Below, piece after piece: positions 32,936 through 41,368 of a DNA stretch of 64,000 nucleotides; the stretch's first letter is position 1, and each line of letters begins with the position of its first letter. Origin of the DNA: Streptomyces durocortorensis (GTDB taxonomy: Bacteria > Actinomycetota > Actinomycetes > Streptomycetales > Streptomycetaceae); the NCBI RefSeq assembly GCF_031760065.1, contig NZ_CP134500.1, positions 5,704,001 to 5,768,000 on the forward strand. Reading direction: 5' to 3'. Under the pieces are notes generated by a model. That model had not been told where the DNA came from and did no database searches. It was given only the letters and a program-made list of their open reading frames with translations. The position numbers and the translations under genes were made by a program.

Positions 32936-34183
32936 ATGGAGAGTTACGAGCCCGAGCGCCTCTCGTCCGCCCAGCTGGCGGCCATGAGGCGTTCCCTCAC
33001 CAACGGCAGGGGCGCCCTCACCCGCCGTTCCCTGCTGCGCGCCTCCGGCATGGGCGCCCTCGCGCTGGGCGGCATAGCCACCCTCGGCGCGTGCGGCATC
33101 CCGCCCGCCGGACGCGCCGAGGGCGCCGCGGCCGCCGACGACCATTCGGCGAAGGAGAAGGTGCTGAACTTCTCCAACTGGACCGAGTACATGGACGTCG
33201 GCGAGGACGAGAAGAGCCGCCCCACCCTCGCGGCGTTCACCGAGCGGACCGGGATCAGGGTCAAGTACACCGAGGACATCAACGACAACGTCGAGTTCTT
33301 CGGGAAGATCAAGCCGCAGCTGGCGGCCGGGCAGGACACCGGGCGCGACCTCATCTGCGTCACCGACTGGCTCGCCGCCCGCATCATCCGGCTCGGCTGG
33401 GCCCAGAAGCTCGACCCGTCGAACCTCCCGCACGCCTTCGCCAACGTCTCCGCCCAGTTCCGCAGCCCCGACTGGGACCCCGGCCGGGCCTACTCCTACC
33501 CCTGGACCGGCATCCCGACGGTGATCGCGTACAACGCGAAGGCGACCGGCGGCCGCAAGGTCGACTCCGTCACCCAGCTGCTCGACGACCCGAAGCTCAA
33601 GGGCCGCGTCTCCTTCCTCTCCGAGATGCGCGACACCATCGGCATGACCCTCCTCGACCAGGGCAAGGACCCGGGGAAGTTCACCGACGCCGACTTCGAC
33701 GGCGCGATCGGCCGCCTCCAGAAGGCCGTCGACAAGCGGCAGATCCGCCGCTTCACCGGCAACGACTACACCGCCGACCTCAGCAAGGGCGACATCGCCG
33801 CCTGCATCGGCTGGGCCGGGGACATCATCCAGCTCCAGGCCGACAACCCGGACATCAAGTTCGCCATCCCGGCCGCCGGATACATCACCTCCAGCGACAG
33901 CCTCCTGGTCCCCGCCCAGGCCCGGCACAAGACCAACGCCGAGAAGCTCATCGACTACTACTACGAGCCGCCGGTCGCCGCCCAGCTCGCCGCGTACATC
34001 AACTACGTCTGCCCGGTCGACGGCGTACGCGAGGAACTGGCGAAGATCGACGAGTCGATGGCCTCCAACACCCTGATCCTCCCCGACAAGGAGATGGCGG
34101 CGAAGTCCCGCTCCTTCCGCTCCCTGAGCACGGAGGAAGAGACGGCGTACGAAGAGAAGTTCGCCAAACTCATCGGCGTCTGA
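32936..34183 (+). CDS. potD: Polyamine ABC importer, PotD-type binding lipoprotein 2
   Basis: A 415-residue solute-binding protein with an unusually long N-terminal leader. A twin-arginine motif (LTRRSLLRASG) begins near residue 27 and a lipobox LGAC near residue 54. The mature part begins LNFSNWTEYMDV and shares long blocks with the copy at 25,740 (IRRFTGNDY, GDIIQLQADNPDIKF, INYVCPVDG). It sits directly before potA-potB-potC and is thus the dedicated binding protein. A GAAAGGG stands 10 bases upstream of the ATG. Conserved acidic residues for polyamine ammonium groups cannot be assigned by eye. Confidence 0.92.
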   Translation: MESYEPERLSSAQLAAMRRSLTNGRGALTRRSLLRASGMGALALGGIATLGACGIPPAGRAEGAAAADDHSAKEKVLNFSNWTEYMDVGEDEKSRPTLAAFTERTGIRVKYTEDINDNVEFFGKIKPQLAAGQDTGRDLICVTDWLAARIIRLGWAQKLDPSNLPHAFANVSAQFRSPDWDPGRAYSYPWTGIPTVIAYNAKATGGRKVDSVTQLLDDPKLKGRVSFLSEMRDTIGMTLLDQGKDPGKFTDADFDGAIGRLQKAVDKRQIRRFTGNDYTADLSKGDIAACIGWAGDIIQLQADNPDIKFAIPAAGYITSSDSLLVPAQARHKTNAEKLIDYYYEPPVAAQLAAYINYVCPVDGVREELAKIDESMASNTLILPDKEMAAKSRSFRSLSTEEETAYEEKFAKLIGV

Positions 34184-34220
34184 CCAGGCACCTCACCGGT
34201 GGCCCAGGCACCTCACCGGT
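34184..34220 (+). repeat. Tandem 20-bp duplication between potD and potA
   Basis: The 17-base sequence CCAGGCACCTCACCGGT occurs at 34,184-34,200 and again at 34,204-34,220, directly after the potD stop codon. A third, shorter echo (CCCGGTCACC) follows. It looks like a recent slippage duplication in the spacer. Confidence 0.75.
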
Positions 34221-34277
34221 AACCCGACCCGGTCACCCCTTCCCCGTACCCCCCCGAACACACTGGGACTGCGACCC

Positions 34278-35429
34278 ATGACACAGCAGCAGACCGCGGG
34301 CGGCGATGTCCGCCTCGCCGGGATCAGCAAGACCTACGGCTCCTTCACGGCCGTGCACCCGCTCGACCTGACCGTCCCCCAGGGCTCCTTCTTCGCCCTG
34401 CTCGGCGCGTCCGGCTGCGGCAAGACCACCACCCTGCGGATGATCGCGGGCCTGGAGGAGGCCACCACCGGTACGGTCTTCCTCGGGGACGAGGACATCA
34501 CCGACCTGCCCCCGTACAAGCGGCCCGTCAACACCGTCTTCCAGAGCTACGCGCTCTTCCCGCACCTGGACATCACCGAGAACATCGCCTTCGGCCTGCG
34601 CCGGCGCGGCATCAAGTCGGTGAAGAAGCAGGTCGACGAGATGCTGGAGCTGGTCGAGCTCGGCGACTTCGCCCGCCGCAAACCGCACCAGCTCTCCGGC
34701 GGCCAGCAGCAGCGCGTCGCCGTGGCCCGCGCCCTCATCAACCACCCGCAGGTCCTGCTGCTCGACGAACCGCTCGGCGCCCTCGACCTCAAGCTGCGCC
34801 GCCAGATGCAGCTGGAGCTCAAGCGCATCCAGACCGAGGTCGGCATCACCTTCGTCCACGTCACCCACGACCAGGAGGAGGCCATGACCATGGCCGACAC
34901 CGTCGCGGTGATGAACGGAGGCCGCGTCGAACAGCTCGGCGCCCCCGCCGACCTCTACGAGAACCCGCGCACCACGTTCGTCGCCAACTTCCTGGGCACC
35001 TCCAACCTCATCGAGGGCGAGATCGTTTCCACCGGCGACGATCTCGTCGTGGCGGCGGGCGGCGGCAAGCTCACCCTGCCCCGCGAACGGTGTTCGGCCC
35101 CCACCACCAGCGGCGGCCGCCTCCTGCTCGGCATCCGGCCCGAGAAGATATCCCTGGCCCACGCGGACGACGCCGATGACATCGCCGCGGGCCGCAACCG
35201 TGTCACCGGACGCATCACGGACTCCAGCTTCATCGGCGTCTCCACCCAGTACGTGGTCGAGAGCCCGGCCGGAACGGCCCTCCAGGTGTACGAGCAGAAC
35301 GTCGACAGGCGCGCCGGACTCCTCCCCGGCGCCGAGGTCGTCCTGCACTGGAACCCCGCCCACACCTTCGGCCTCGACGCCGCCCAGGACATCGACGCGG
35401 GCGCGACGAGTGTGGAGGACGCGGAGTGA
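34278..35429 (+). CDS. potA: Polyamine ABC importer ATPase PotA
   Basis: ATPase of the polyamine importer, 383 residues. Walker [10 protein letters not shown] at 43-51, Q-loop Gln in [10 protein letters not shown], signature LSGGQQQR, Walker [12 protein letters not shown] and switch His in VTHDQEEAM are all intact. A C-terminal TOBE domain (about 245-375) may sense substrate. Its stop overlaps the potB start (GTGA), so ATPase and permeases are coupled. Confidence 0.96.
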   Translation: MTQQQTAGGDVRLAGISKTYGSFTAVHPLDLTVPQGSFFALLGASGCGKTTTLRMIAGLEEATTGTVFLGDEDITDLPPYKRPVNTVFQSYALFPHLDITENIAFGLRRRGIKSVKKQVDEMLELVELGDFARRKPHQLSGGQQQRVAVARALINHPQVLLLDEPLGALDLKLRRQMQLELKRIQTEVGITFVHVTHDQEEAMTMADTVAVMNGGRVEQLGAPADLYENPRTTFVANFLGTSNLIEGEIVSTGDDLVVAAGGGKLTLPRERCSAPTTSGGRLLLGIRPEKISLAHADDADDIAAGRNRVTGRITDSSFIGVSTQYVVESPAGTALQVYEQNVDRRAGLLPGAEVVLHWNPAHTFGLDAAQDIDAGATSVEDAE

Positions 35430-36358
35430 GCGTCACCGAGGCGCCGCCCGCGCCCCCTTCACACCCCGAGGAGCCCAAGCTCCGCAAGCCCTCCACCCGC
35501 AAACGGCTGATCCCTTACTGGCTGCTGCTTCCCGGCATCCTCTGGCTGGTCGTCTTCTTCGCGCTGCCGCTCGTCTACCAGGCCTCCACCTCCGTACAGA
35601 CCGGCTCCCTGGAGGAGGGCTTCGAGGTCACCTGGCACTTCCAGACGTACGTGGACGCGCTGCGCGACTACTACCCGCAGTTCATCCGGTCCCTGCTCTA
35701 CGCGGGCACCGCCACGATCCTCTGCCTGCTGCTGGGCTACCCGCTCGCCTACCTCATCGCCTTCAAGGCGGGCCGCTGGCGCAACCTGGTGCTGGTGCTG
35801 GTCATCGCCCCGTTCTTCACCAGCTTCCTCATCCGTACGCTGGCCTGGAAGACGATCCTGGCCGACGGCGGCGCGGTCGTGGACGTGCTCAACACCCTGC
35901 ACGTCCTGGACGTCACCAGCTGGCTCGGCTGGACCGAGTCCAACCGGGTCCTCGCCACGCCGATGGCCGTCGTCTGCGGCCTCACGTACAACTTCCTGCC
36001 GTTCATGATCCTGCCGCTCTACACCTCGCTGGAGCGGATCGACGGCCGGCTGCACGAGGCGGCGGGCGACCTCTACGCCACCCCCGCCACCACCTTCCGC
36101 AAGGTGACGTTCCCGCTCTCCATGCCGGGCGTCGTCGCCGGGACCCTGCTGACCTTCATCCCGGCCAGCGGCGACTACGTCAACGCCGAGCTGCTGGGAT
36201 CCACGGACACCAAGATGGTCGGCAGCGTCATCCAGAGCCAGTTCCTGCGGGTCCTGGACTATCCGACGGCCGCCGCGCTCTCGTTCATCCTCATGGCGGT
36301 CGTCCTGCTGATGGTCACCTTCTACATCCGCCGCTCCGGGACGGAGGACCTGGTCTGA
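35426..36358 (+). CDS. potB: Polyamine ABC importer permease PotB
   Basis: A 310-residue inner-membrane permease with six helices and the EAA loop EAAGDLYATPATTFRKVTFP near residue 210. A polar N-terminus of about 25 residues precedes the first helix. The GTG start overlaps potA, and the stop overlaps the potC ATG (TGATG). The extracellular loop after helix 1 (VQTGSLEEGFEVTWHFQTY) is typical for PotB. Confidence 0.95.
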   Translation: MSVTEAPPAPPSHPEEPKLRKPSTRKRLIPYWLLLPGILWLVVFFALPLVYQASTSVQTGSLEEGFEVTWHFQTYVDALRDYYPQFIRSLLYAGTATILCLLLGYPLAYLIAFKAGRWRNLVLVLVIAPFFTSFLIRTLAWKTILADGGAVVDVLNTLHVLDVTSWLGWTESNRVLATPMAVVCGLTYNFLPFMILPLYTSLERIDGRLHEAAGDLYATPATTFRKVTFPLSMPGVVAGTLLTFIPASGDYVNAELLGSTDTKMVGSVIQSQFLRVLDYPTAAALSFILMAVVLLMVTFYIRRSGTEDLV

Positions 36359-37161
36359 TGCCCGCACTGCGCTGGATACGCCGGAACCTGGTCGTCATCG
36401 CGGGTCTGCTGACCCTCGCGTACATGATCCTTCCGAACATCGTCGTGATGGTGTTCTCGTTCAACAAGCCGAACGGGCGCTTCAACTACTCCTGGCAGCG
36501 GTTCTCGCTGGACGCCTGGAAGGACCCCTGCGGCGTCGCCGACCTCTGCGGCTCGCTCTCGCTCTCCCTCCAGATAGCCTTCTGGGCGACCCTGGGGGCC
36601 ACCGCGCTCGGCACGATGGTCGCCTTCGCGCTGGTCCGCTACCGCTTCCGGGCGCGCGGCGCGATCAGCTCGCTGATCTTCCTGCCGATGGCGATGCCCG
36701 AGGTCGTCATGGCCGCCTCCCTGCTCACGCTCTTCCTGAACATGGGCGCCCAGCTCGGCTTCTGGACCGTGCTGATCGCCCACATCATGTTCTGCCTCAG
36801 CTTCGTGGTGACGGCCGTCAAGGCGCGCGTGATGTCGATGGACCCGAGGCTGGAGGAAGCCGCCCGCGACCTGTACGCGGGCCCTGTGCAGACCTTCGTA
36901 CGGGTGACCCTTCCCATCGCCGCCCCGGGGATCGCGGCGGGAGCCCTGCTCGCCTTCGCGCTCTCGTTCGACGATTTCATCATCACGAATTTCAACGCGG
37001 GCTCCAGCGTCACCTTCCCCATGTTCGTCTGGGGATCGGCACAGCGCGGCACACCCGTGCAGATCAATGTCATCGGCACCGCCATGTTCATCATTGCGGT
37101 ACTGATGGTTCTCGTCGGCCAGCTCATCGCGAACCGGCGAAAGAGCAACGCTCGATCCTGA
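36358..37161 (+). CDS. potC: Polyamine ABC importer permease PotC
   Basis: A 267-residue permease, partner of PotB. Six helices; EAA loop EEAARDLYAGPVQTFVRVTL near residue 165; the PotC-like segment SFDDFIITNF lies in helix 5. The ATG overlaps the potB stop, making the operon tightly coupled. A frame open far upstream is not coding. Confidence 0.95.
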   Translation: MPALRWIRRNLVVIAGLLTLAYMILPNIVVMVFSFNKPNGRFNYSWQRFSLDAWKDPCGVADLCGSLSLSLQIAFWATLGATALGTMVAFALVRYRFRARGAISSLIFLPMAMPEVVMAASLLTLFLNMGAQLGFWTVLIAHIMFCLSFVVTAVKARVMSMDPRLEEAARDLYAGPVQTFVRVTLPIAAPGIAAGALLAFALSFDDFIITNFNAGSSVTFPMFVWGSAQRGTPVQINVIGTAMFIIAVLMVLVGQLIANRRKSNARS

Positions 37162-37184
37162 AAGTCCTGAAGGAGTTGGAAACC

Positions 37185-38600
37185 ATGGCCCCAGCTGCCA
37201 TGCGTATTGCTGCACAATCGCTCTCCGGTGCCAAGCCGGTCTCCTACTGGCTCGACGACCCGGCCAGGCCCGACGCGCTCCCCGCCCTCACCGGCGACGA
37301 GCACACCGACCTCCTGGTCATCGGCGGCGGCTACAGCGGCCTGTGGACCGCGCTCATCGCCAAGGAGCGCGACCCCGAGCGGGACGTCGTCCTCATCGAG
37401 GGGCACGAGGTGGGCTGGGCCGCCTCGGGCCGCAACGGCGGCTTCTGCGCCGCCTCCCTCACCCACGGCCTGGCCAACGGCGTCGAGCGCTGGCCCGACG
37501 AGATCGCGAAGCTGGAGGAGCTGGGGGAGCGGAACCTCGACGCCATCGAGGCCGCCGTCACCCGCTACGGGATCGACTGCGAGTTCGAGCGGACCGGCGA
37601 GATCGATGTCGCCACCGAGCCCCACCAGCTCGAAGAGCTGCGGGAATGGCACGAGGAGATCCTGCGGCTCGGCATCACCGGGGTGGACTTCCTGGACCGT
37701 GAGGCCCTGCGCGCCGAGGTCGACTCGCCCACGTTCCTCGGCGGCCTCTGGGACCGCCGGGGCGTGGCGATGCTGCACCCGGCCAAGCTCGCCTGGGGCC
37801 TGAAGCGGGCCTGCCTGGAGCTGGGCGTACGGATCTACGAGCACACCCGGGGTCTCGACCTCGTGCGCTCCGGCCCCGGGATGGCGGTGCGCACGCCGTA
37901 CGGGCGGGTCCTCGCCCGCCGGGTCGCGCTCGGTACCAACATCTTCCCCTCACTCGTCAAGCGGGTCCGCCCGTACACCGTGCCGGTCTACGACTACGCG
38001 CTGATGACCGAGCCGCTCACGCCCGAACAGCTCGAATCCATCGGCTGGAAGGGGCGCCAGGGACTCGGCGACAGCGCCAATCAGTTCCATTACTTCCGGC
38101 TTTCCGCGGACAATCGGATCCTGTGGGGCGGATACGATGCGATCTATCCGTACGGGGGAAAGCTGAGCGCCGATCTCGACCAGCGTCCGGAGACGTTCCT
38201 GAAACTCGCAGGACAGTTTTTCGACTGTTTTCCCCAGCTTTCCGGACTGGGTTTCTCCCACGCCTGGGGCGGTGCGATCGACACCTGCTCCCGGTTCACC
38301 GCGTTCTTCGGAACGGCTCATCAGGGGCGGGTCGCCTACGCCGCCGGATTCACCGGTCTCGGTGTCGGCTCCACCCGTTTCGGGGCGGACGTGATGCTGG
38401 ATCTGCTCGCGGGCCAGGAGACCGAGCGGACCCGCCTCGAAATGGTCCGTTCCAAGCCGATGCCGTTCCCGCCCGAGCCGTTCGCCTGGGCCGGGATCGA
38501 GATCACCAAGCGCTCCCTCGCCCGCGCCGACAGTAACGGCGGACACCGCAATCTGTGGTTGAAGACCATGGACAAGCTGGGCCTCGGCTTCGACAGCTGA
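37185..38600 (+). CDS. FAD-dependent amine oxidoreductase (PuuB/gamma-glutamylputrescine oxidase-like)
   Basis: A 471-residue DAO-family flavoprotein. The ADP-binding fold is LLVIGGGYSGLWTALIAK near residue 45; the second FAD-contacting block is GWAASGRNGGFCAAS, and the C-terminal GFTGLGVGSTRFGADVMLDLL closes the flavin site. It resembles PuuB, which oxidises gamma-glutamylputrescine to the aldehyde that the operon's aldehyde dehydrogenase would take. ATG at 37,185 follows AAGGAG by 9 bases; a TTG 9 bases earlier is less likely. It is the last gene before a 16-bp inverted repeat. Other amino substrates (sarcosine-like) remain possible. Confidence 0.88.
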   Translation: MAPAAMRIAAQSLSGAKPVSYWLDDPARPDALPALTGDEHTDLLVIGGGYSGLWTALIAKERDPERDVVLIEGHEVGWAASGRNGGFCAASLTHGLANGVERWPDEIAKLEELGERNLDAIEAAVTRYGIDCEFERTGEIDVATEPHQLEELREWHEEILRLGITGVDFLDREALRAEVDSPTFLGGLWDRRGVAMLHPAKLAWGLKRACLELGVRIYEHTRGLDLVRSGPGMAVRTPYGRVLARRVALGTNIFPSLVKRVRPYTVPVYDYALMTEPLTPEQLESIGWKGRQGLGDSANQFHYFRLSADNRILWGGYDAIYPYGGKLSADLDQRPETFLKLAGQFFDCFPQLSGLGFSHAWGGAIDTCSRFTAFFGTAHQGRVAYAAGFTGLGVGSTRFGADVMLDLLAGQETERTRLEMVRSKPMPFPPEPFAWAGIEITKRSLARADSNGGHRNLWLKTMDKLGLGFDS

Positions 38601-38681
38601 CAGTCAGCCCAACAGTGTGACCCACGTCACCGCTGCTGGTGGCCCAACCCGCGTCATAGTCGGCGCCCAACCCTCTCTCGC

Positions 38682-38717
38682 ACGTGAGCACCGGCGGAAC
38701 CCCGCCGGTGCTCACGT
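38682..38717. terminator. Perfect 16-bp inverted repeat after the polyamine operon
   Basis: Arms 38,682-38,697 and 38,702-38,717 are exact complements with the loop AACC. It stands 80 bases after the oxidoreductase stop and only 5 bases before the ribosome binding site of the next gene, so it is either the operon terminator or a leader structure that affects that gene. Confidence 0.7.
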
Positions 38718-38733
38718 CAACGGGAGGCAGGTC

Positions 38734-39210
38734 ATGACGGGACCGGAGACGAAAGCCGCGGTCGAGTGGCTCACATCGGTGGCGCCGGATCCCGGCGCCT
38801 GCCGGTGGGAATGGGCGCGCAACCCGCAGGGGGTCGTGCTCCTTCCCGCCGGCCGGCGCTGGGACGTTCTGATCCTCCCCGGCGGGCTGGGCTGTCCGAC
38901 GCTCGACATCCTCACCCGTCTCATCGACCGCCCGGGCCCCGTCCTCGCCGACTTCGGTGAGGCCCGACTGGGCTTCTTCGTGCCGCCGGGCACCGTCTCC
39001 CGCTGGATCGGCACCGGGATCAGGGGCTGCGGTCAGGGCACCTGGATCGTCGTCCCCTACCCGGGGCGGGCCGCCGGGGGTGTGCGCTGGCTGATCCCGC
39101 CGGACGGCTCGGGCACCCTCACCGACGCCGGGCTGCTGGAGCTGGCGATGCACGAGGCGGCGGGCGCCGCCGCCCGGGACGCCCGCGGGAAACACCGCCC
39201 GGAGGGCTGA
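38734..39210 (+). CDS. Conserved hypothetical protein, possibly primase/polymerase-like fragment
   Basis: A 158-residue soluble protein with no signal or membrane segment. Features: WEWARNPQGVVLLPAGRRWD at residues about 21-40, GCPTLDILTRLIDRPGPVLAD, WIGTGIRGCGQGTWIVVPYP and a C-terminal helix. I vaguely associate this layout with small proteins annotated as bifunctional DNA primase/polymerase-like in streptomycetes, but I see no catalytic acidic cluster. ATG at 38,734 follows GGGAGGC; an in-frame ATG at 38,617 gives a low-quality extension. It is flanked by the 16-bp inverted repeat and by the chitinase promoter. Confidence 0.65.
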   Translation: MTGPETKAAVEWLTSVAPDPGACRWEWARNPQGVVLLPAGRRWDVLILPGGLGCPTLDILTRLIDRPGPVLADFGEARLGFFVPPGTVSRWIGTGIRGCGQGTWIVVPYPGRAAGGVRWLIPPDGSGTLTDAGLLELAMHEAAGAAARDARGKHRPEG

Positions 39211-39228
39211 GAAAGGCCGCCAGAGGTC

Positions 39229-39257
39229 TTGACAACCCCATTGGTCTGGACCATGTT
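39229..39257 (+). promoter_or_regulatory. Chitinase promoter with DasR operator (dre site)
   Basis: A consensus -35 TTGACA (39,229-39,234) and CATGTT (39,252-39,257) are 17 bases apart. In the spacer and -10, positions 39,240-39,255 read ATTGGTCTGGACCATG, a near-perfect match to the palindromic dre consensus ACTGGTCTAGACCACT bound by DasR. DasR represses chitin and N-acetylglucosamine genes until GlcN-6-P releases it. The site is positioned to block RNA polymerase. Confidence 0.85.
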
Positions 39258-39301
39258 GTGCGCACGCCACTCCCCGAATTCCCCCCTGCGCGGAGGCTGT
39301 T

Positions 39302-41122
39302 GTGGAACGCACCGGACCAACCGTCAGACTTTCCCGGCTTCTGGCCGTCGGCTCGGCCGCTCTGCTCGCTGCCGGTGCCCTGGTCGCCTCGGCCCCGGCG
39401 GCAGGCGCGGCCGATGCGGACCTGGTGCGCAACGGCGGCTTCGAAGCGGGACTCGACGGCTGGAGCTGTACGGCCTCCAGCGGCTCGGTCGTCGCCACCC
39501 CCACGCACAGCGGCACCGCGGCGCTCAAGGCGACCCCGGTCGGCGGTGACCACGCGAAGTGCTCGCAGAAGATCACGGTCAAGCCCGACTCCACGTACAC
39601 GCTGAGCGCCTGGGTGCAGGGCGGGTACGTCCACCTCGGCGCATCCGGCACCGGCACGACCGACGTCACCACCTGGACGCAGTCCCCCGGGACGTGGGAG
39701 CGGCTCACCACCGGCTTCACCACCGGCCCCGCCACCACCTCCGTGACCGTCTACACCCACGGCTGGTACGGCACCCCGGCCTACTACGCCGACGACCTCA
39801 CCCTCATCGGCCCCGGCGGCGACCCCGTCCAGATCCCCGCCGTGCCCGGGGGCCTGAAGCCGACGGCGACCACGGCCTCCTCGGTCTCCCTCTCCTGGAA
39901 CGCCGTCTCCGGCGCGAGCGGCTACAACGTCTACCGGGGCGGTACGAAGGTCGACTCGGTCACCGCGACCTCCGCCACCGTGACGGGCCTGGCAGCCTCC
40001 ACCGCGTACAGCTTCCAGGTCGCGGCCACCAACGAGGCCGGTGAGTCCGCGAAGTCGGCGGCGGTCAGCGCGACCACCGCGGAGAGCGGAGACGGCGGGG
40101 CCGAGCTCCCGGCCCGCGCACTCGTCGGCTATCTGCACTCCAGCTTCGCCAACGGCTCCGGCTACACGCGGATGGCGGACGTGCCCGACTCCTGGGACGT
40201 CATCAACCTCGCCTTCGGCGAGCCCACCTCCGTCACCTCCGGCGACATCCGCTTCGCGCTCTGCCCGGTCGCGGAGTGCCCGAACGTCGAGTCCGAGGCG
40301 GAGTTCAAGGCCGCGATCAAGGCCAAGCAGGCCGCGGGCAAGAAGGTGCTGATCTCCATCGGCGGCCAGAACGGCCAGGTGCAGCTCGCCTCCACCGCGG
40401 CCCGCGACGCCTTCGTCACCTCGGTCTCCAAGATCATCGACACCTACGGCCTGGACGGCCTGGACATCGACTTCGAGGGCCACTCCCTCTCGCTGAACAC
40501 GGGCGACACCGACTTCCGCAGCCCCACCTCACCGGTGATCGTCAACCTGATCTCCGCCGTCAAGACCCTCAAGGCGAAGTACGGCTCCGACTTCGTCCTC
40601 ACGATGGCCCCCGAGACCTTCTTCGTACAGCTGGGCTACCAGTTCTACGGCTCCGGTCCCTGGGGCGGCCAGGACCCGCGCGCCGGCGCCTACCTCCCGG
40701 TCATCCACGCCCTGCGCGACGACCTGACCCTGCTCCACGTCCAGGACTACAACTCCGGCCCGATCATGGGACTCGACGATCAGTACCACACGATGGGCGG
40801 CGCGGACTTCCACATCGCGATGACCGACATGCTGCTCGCGGGCTTCCCGGTGGCGGGAGACCAGAGCAAGGTCTTCCCGGGCCTGCGCCCCGACCAGGTC
40901 GCCATCGGCCTTCCGGCCTCCACCCACGCGGGCAACGGCCACACCGCGCCGGCCGAGGTCAACAAGGCGCTCAACTGCCTGATCAAGAAGACCGACTGCG
41001 GCTCCTACCAGACCCACGGCACCTGGTCCGACCTGCGCGGCCTCATGACCTGGTCCATCAACTGGGACCGCTTCAACAACGAGGAGTTCTCCCGGAACTT
41101 CGACTCCTACTTCGGCGACTGA
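39302..41122 (+). CDS. Secreted GH18 chitinase with carbohydrate-binding and FnIII modules
   Basis: A 606-residue extracellular chitinase. A signal peptide (residues 1-36, ending ASAPAAGA) is followed by a carbohydrate-binding module (about 38-178, DLVRNGGFEAGLDGWSC), a fibronectin type III domain (about 180-262, PTATTASSVSLSWNAVSGAS), and the GH18 domain. The catalytic motif DGLDIDFE lies at residues 385-392, the final Glu392 being the proton donor. ISIGG precedes it, as in the family. GTG at 39,302 follows GGAGG by 5 bases. The dre site in its promoter supports induction by chitin breakdown products. I believe the S. coelicolor relative is one of the chiA-chiH set but will not name which. 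Confidence 0.95.
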   Translation: MERTGPTVRLSRLLAVGSAALLAAGALVASAPAAGAADADLVRNGGFEAGLDGWSCTASSGSVVATPTHSGTAALKATPVGGDHAKCSQKITVKPDSTYTLSAWVQGGYVHLGASGTGTTDVTTWTQSPGTWERLTTGFTTGPATTSVTVYTHGWYGTPAYYADDLTLIGPGGDPVQIPAVPGGLKPTATTASSVSLSWNAVSGASGYNVYRGGTKVDSVTATSATVTGLAASTAYSFQVAATNEAGESAKSAAVSATTAESGDGGAELPARALVGYLHSSFANGSGYTRMADVPDSWDVINLAFGEPTSVTSGDIRFALCPVAECPNVESEAEFKAAIKAKQAAGKKVLISIGGQNGQVQLASTAARDAFVTSVSKIIDTYGLDGLDIDFEGHSLSLNTGDTDFRSPTSPVIVNLISAVKTLKAKYGSDFVLTMAPETFFVQLGYQFYGSGPWGGQDPRAGAYLPVIHALRDDLTLLHVQDYNSGPIMGLDDQYHTMGGADFHIAMTDMLLAGFPVAGDQSKVFPGLRPDQVAIGLPASTHAGNGHTAPAEVNKALNCLIKKTDCGSYQTHGTWSDLRGLMTWSINWDRFNNEEFSRNFDSYFGD

Positions 41123-41162
41123 CCCATCCGGGAGCGGACCTGAGGCCGTCCCCCACCGAACC

Positions 41163-41205
41163 GATGCCCGTCGCCGGGGTGAAGAGGACTGCGGCGACGG
41201 GCATC
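41163..41205. terminator. Terminator after the chitinase gene
   Basis: A perfect 14-bp stem (41,163-41,176 with 41,192-41,205) with a 15-base loop begins 40 bases past the chitinase stop. It can work in both directions and might also end the convergent PAP2 transcript. Confidence 0.7.
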
Positions 41206-41234
41206 ACCCATGCCGCCCTCCGGGCTCTCCTGGA

Positions 41235-41368
41235 GTGGGCGCGAGGCCGGAGGCAGTGCCCGGAGCAGTGCCCGCCGACGGACCGCTGGGCATCCACTTC
41301 GCGATGATCAGCCACGACAGCCCGGAGCTCACCGAGTGGCTCACGGCGCTTTTCACCGCCGCCGAGCG
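41235..41368 (+). pseudogene. Possible gene fragment between chitinase and PAP2 genes
   Basis: From a GTG at 41,235 the plus strand reads about 44 codons with third positions almost all G or C, giving a sequence like GIHFAMISHDSPELTEWLTA followed by LFTAAE. The bias collapses where the frame enters the antisense PAP2 gene (ending at 41,353), and the frame then runs to 41,606 as an arginine/proline-rich shadow. It may be the remnant of a truncated gene. I do not recognise the peptide. The rest of the 230-base gap holds only the terminator. Confidence 0.25.
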
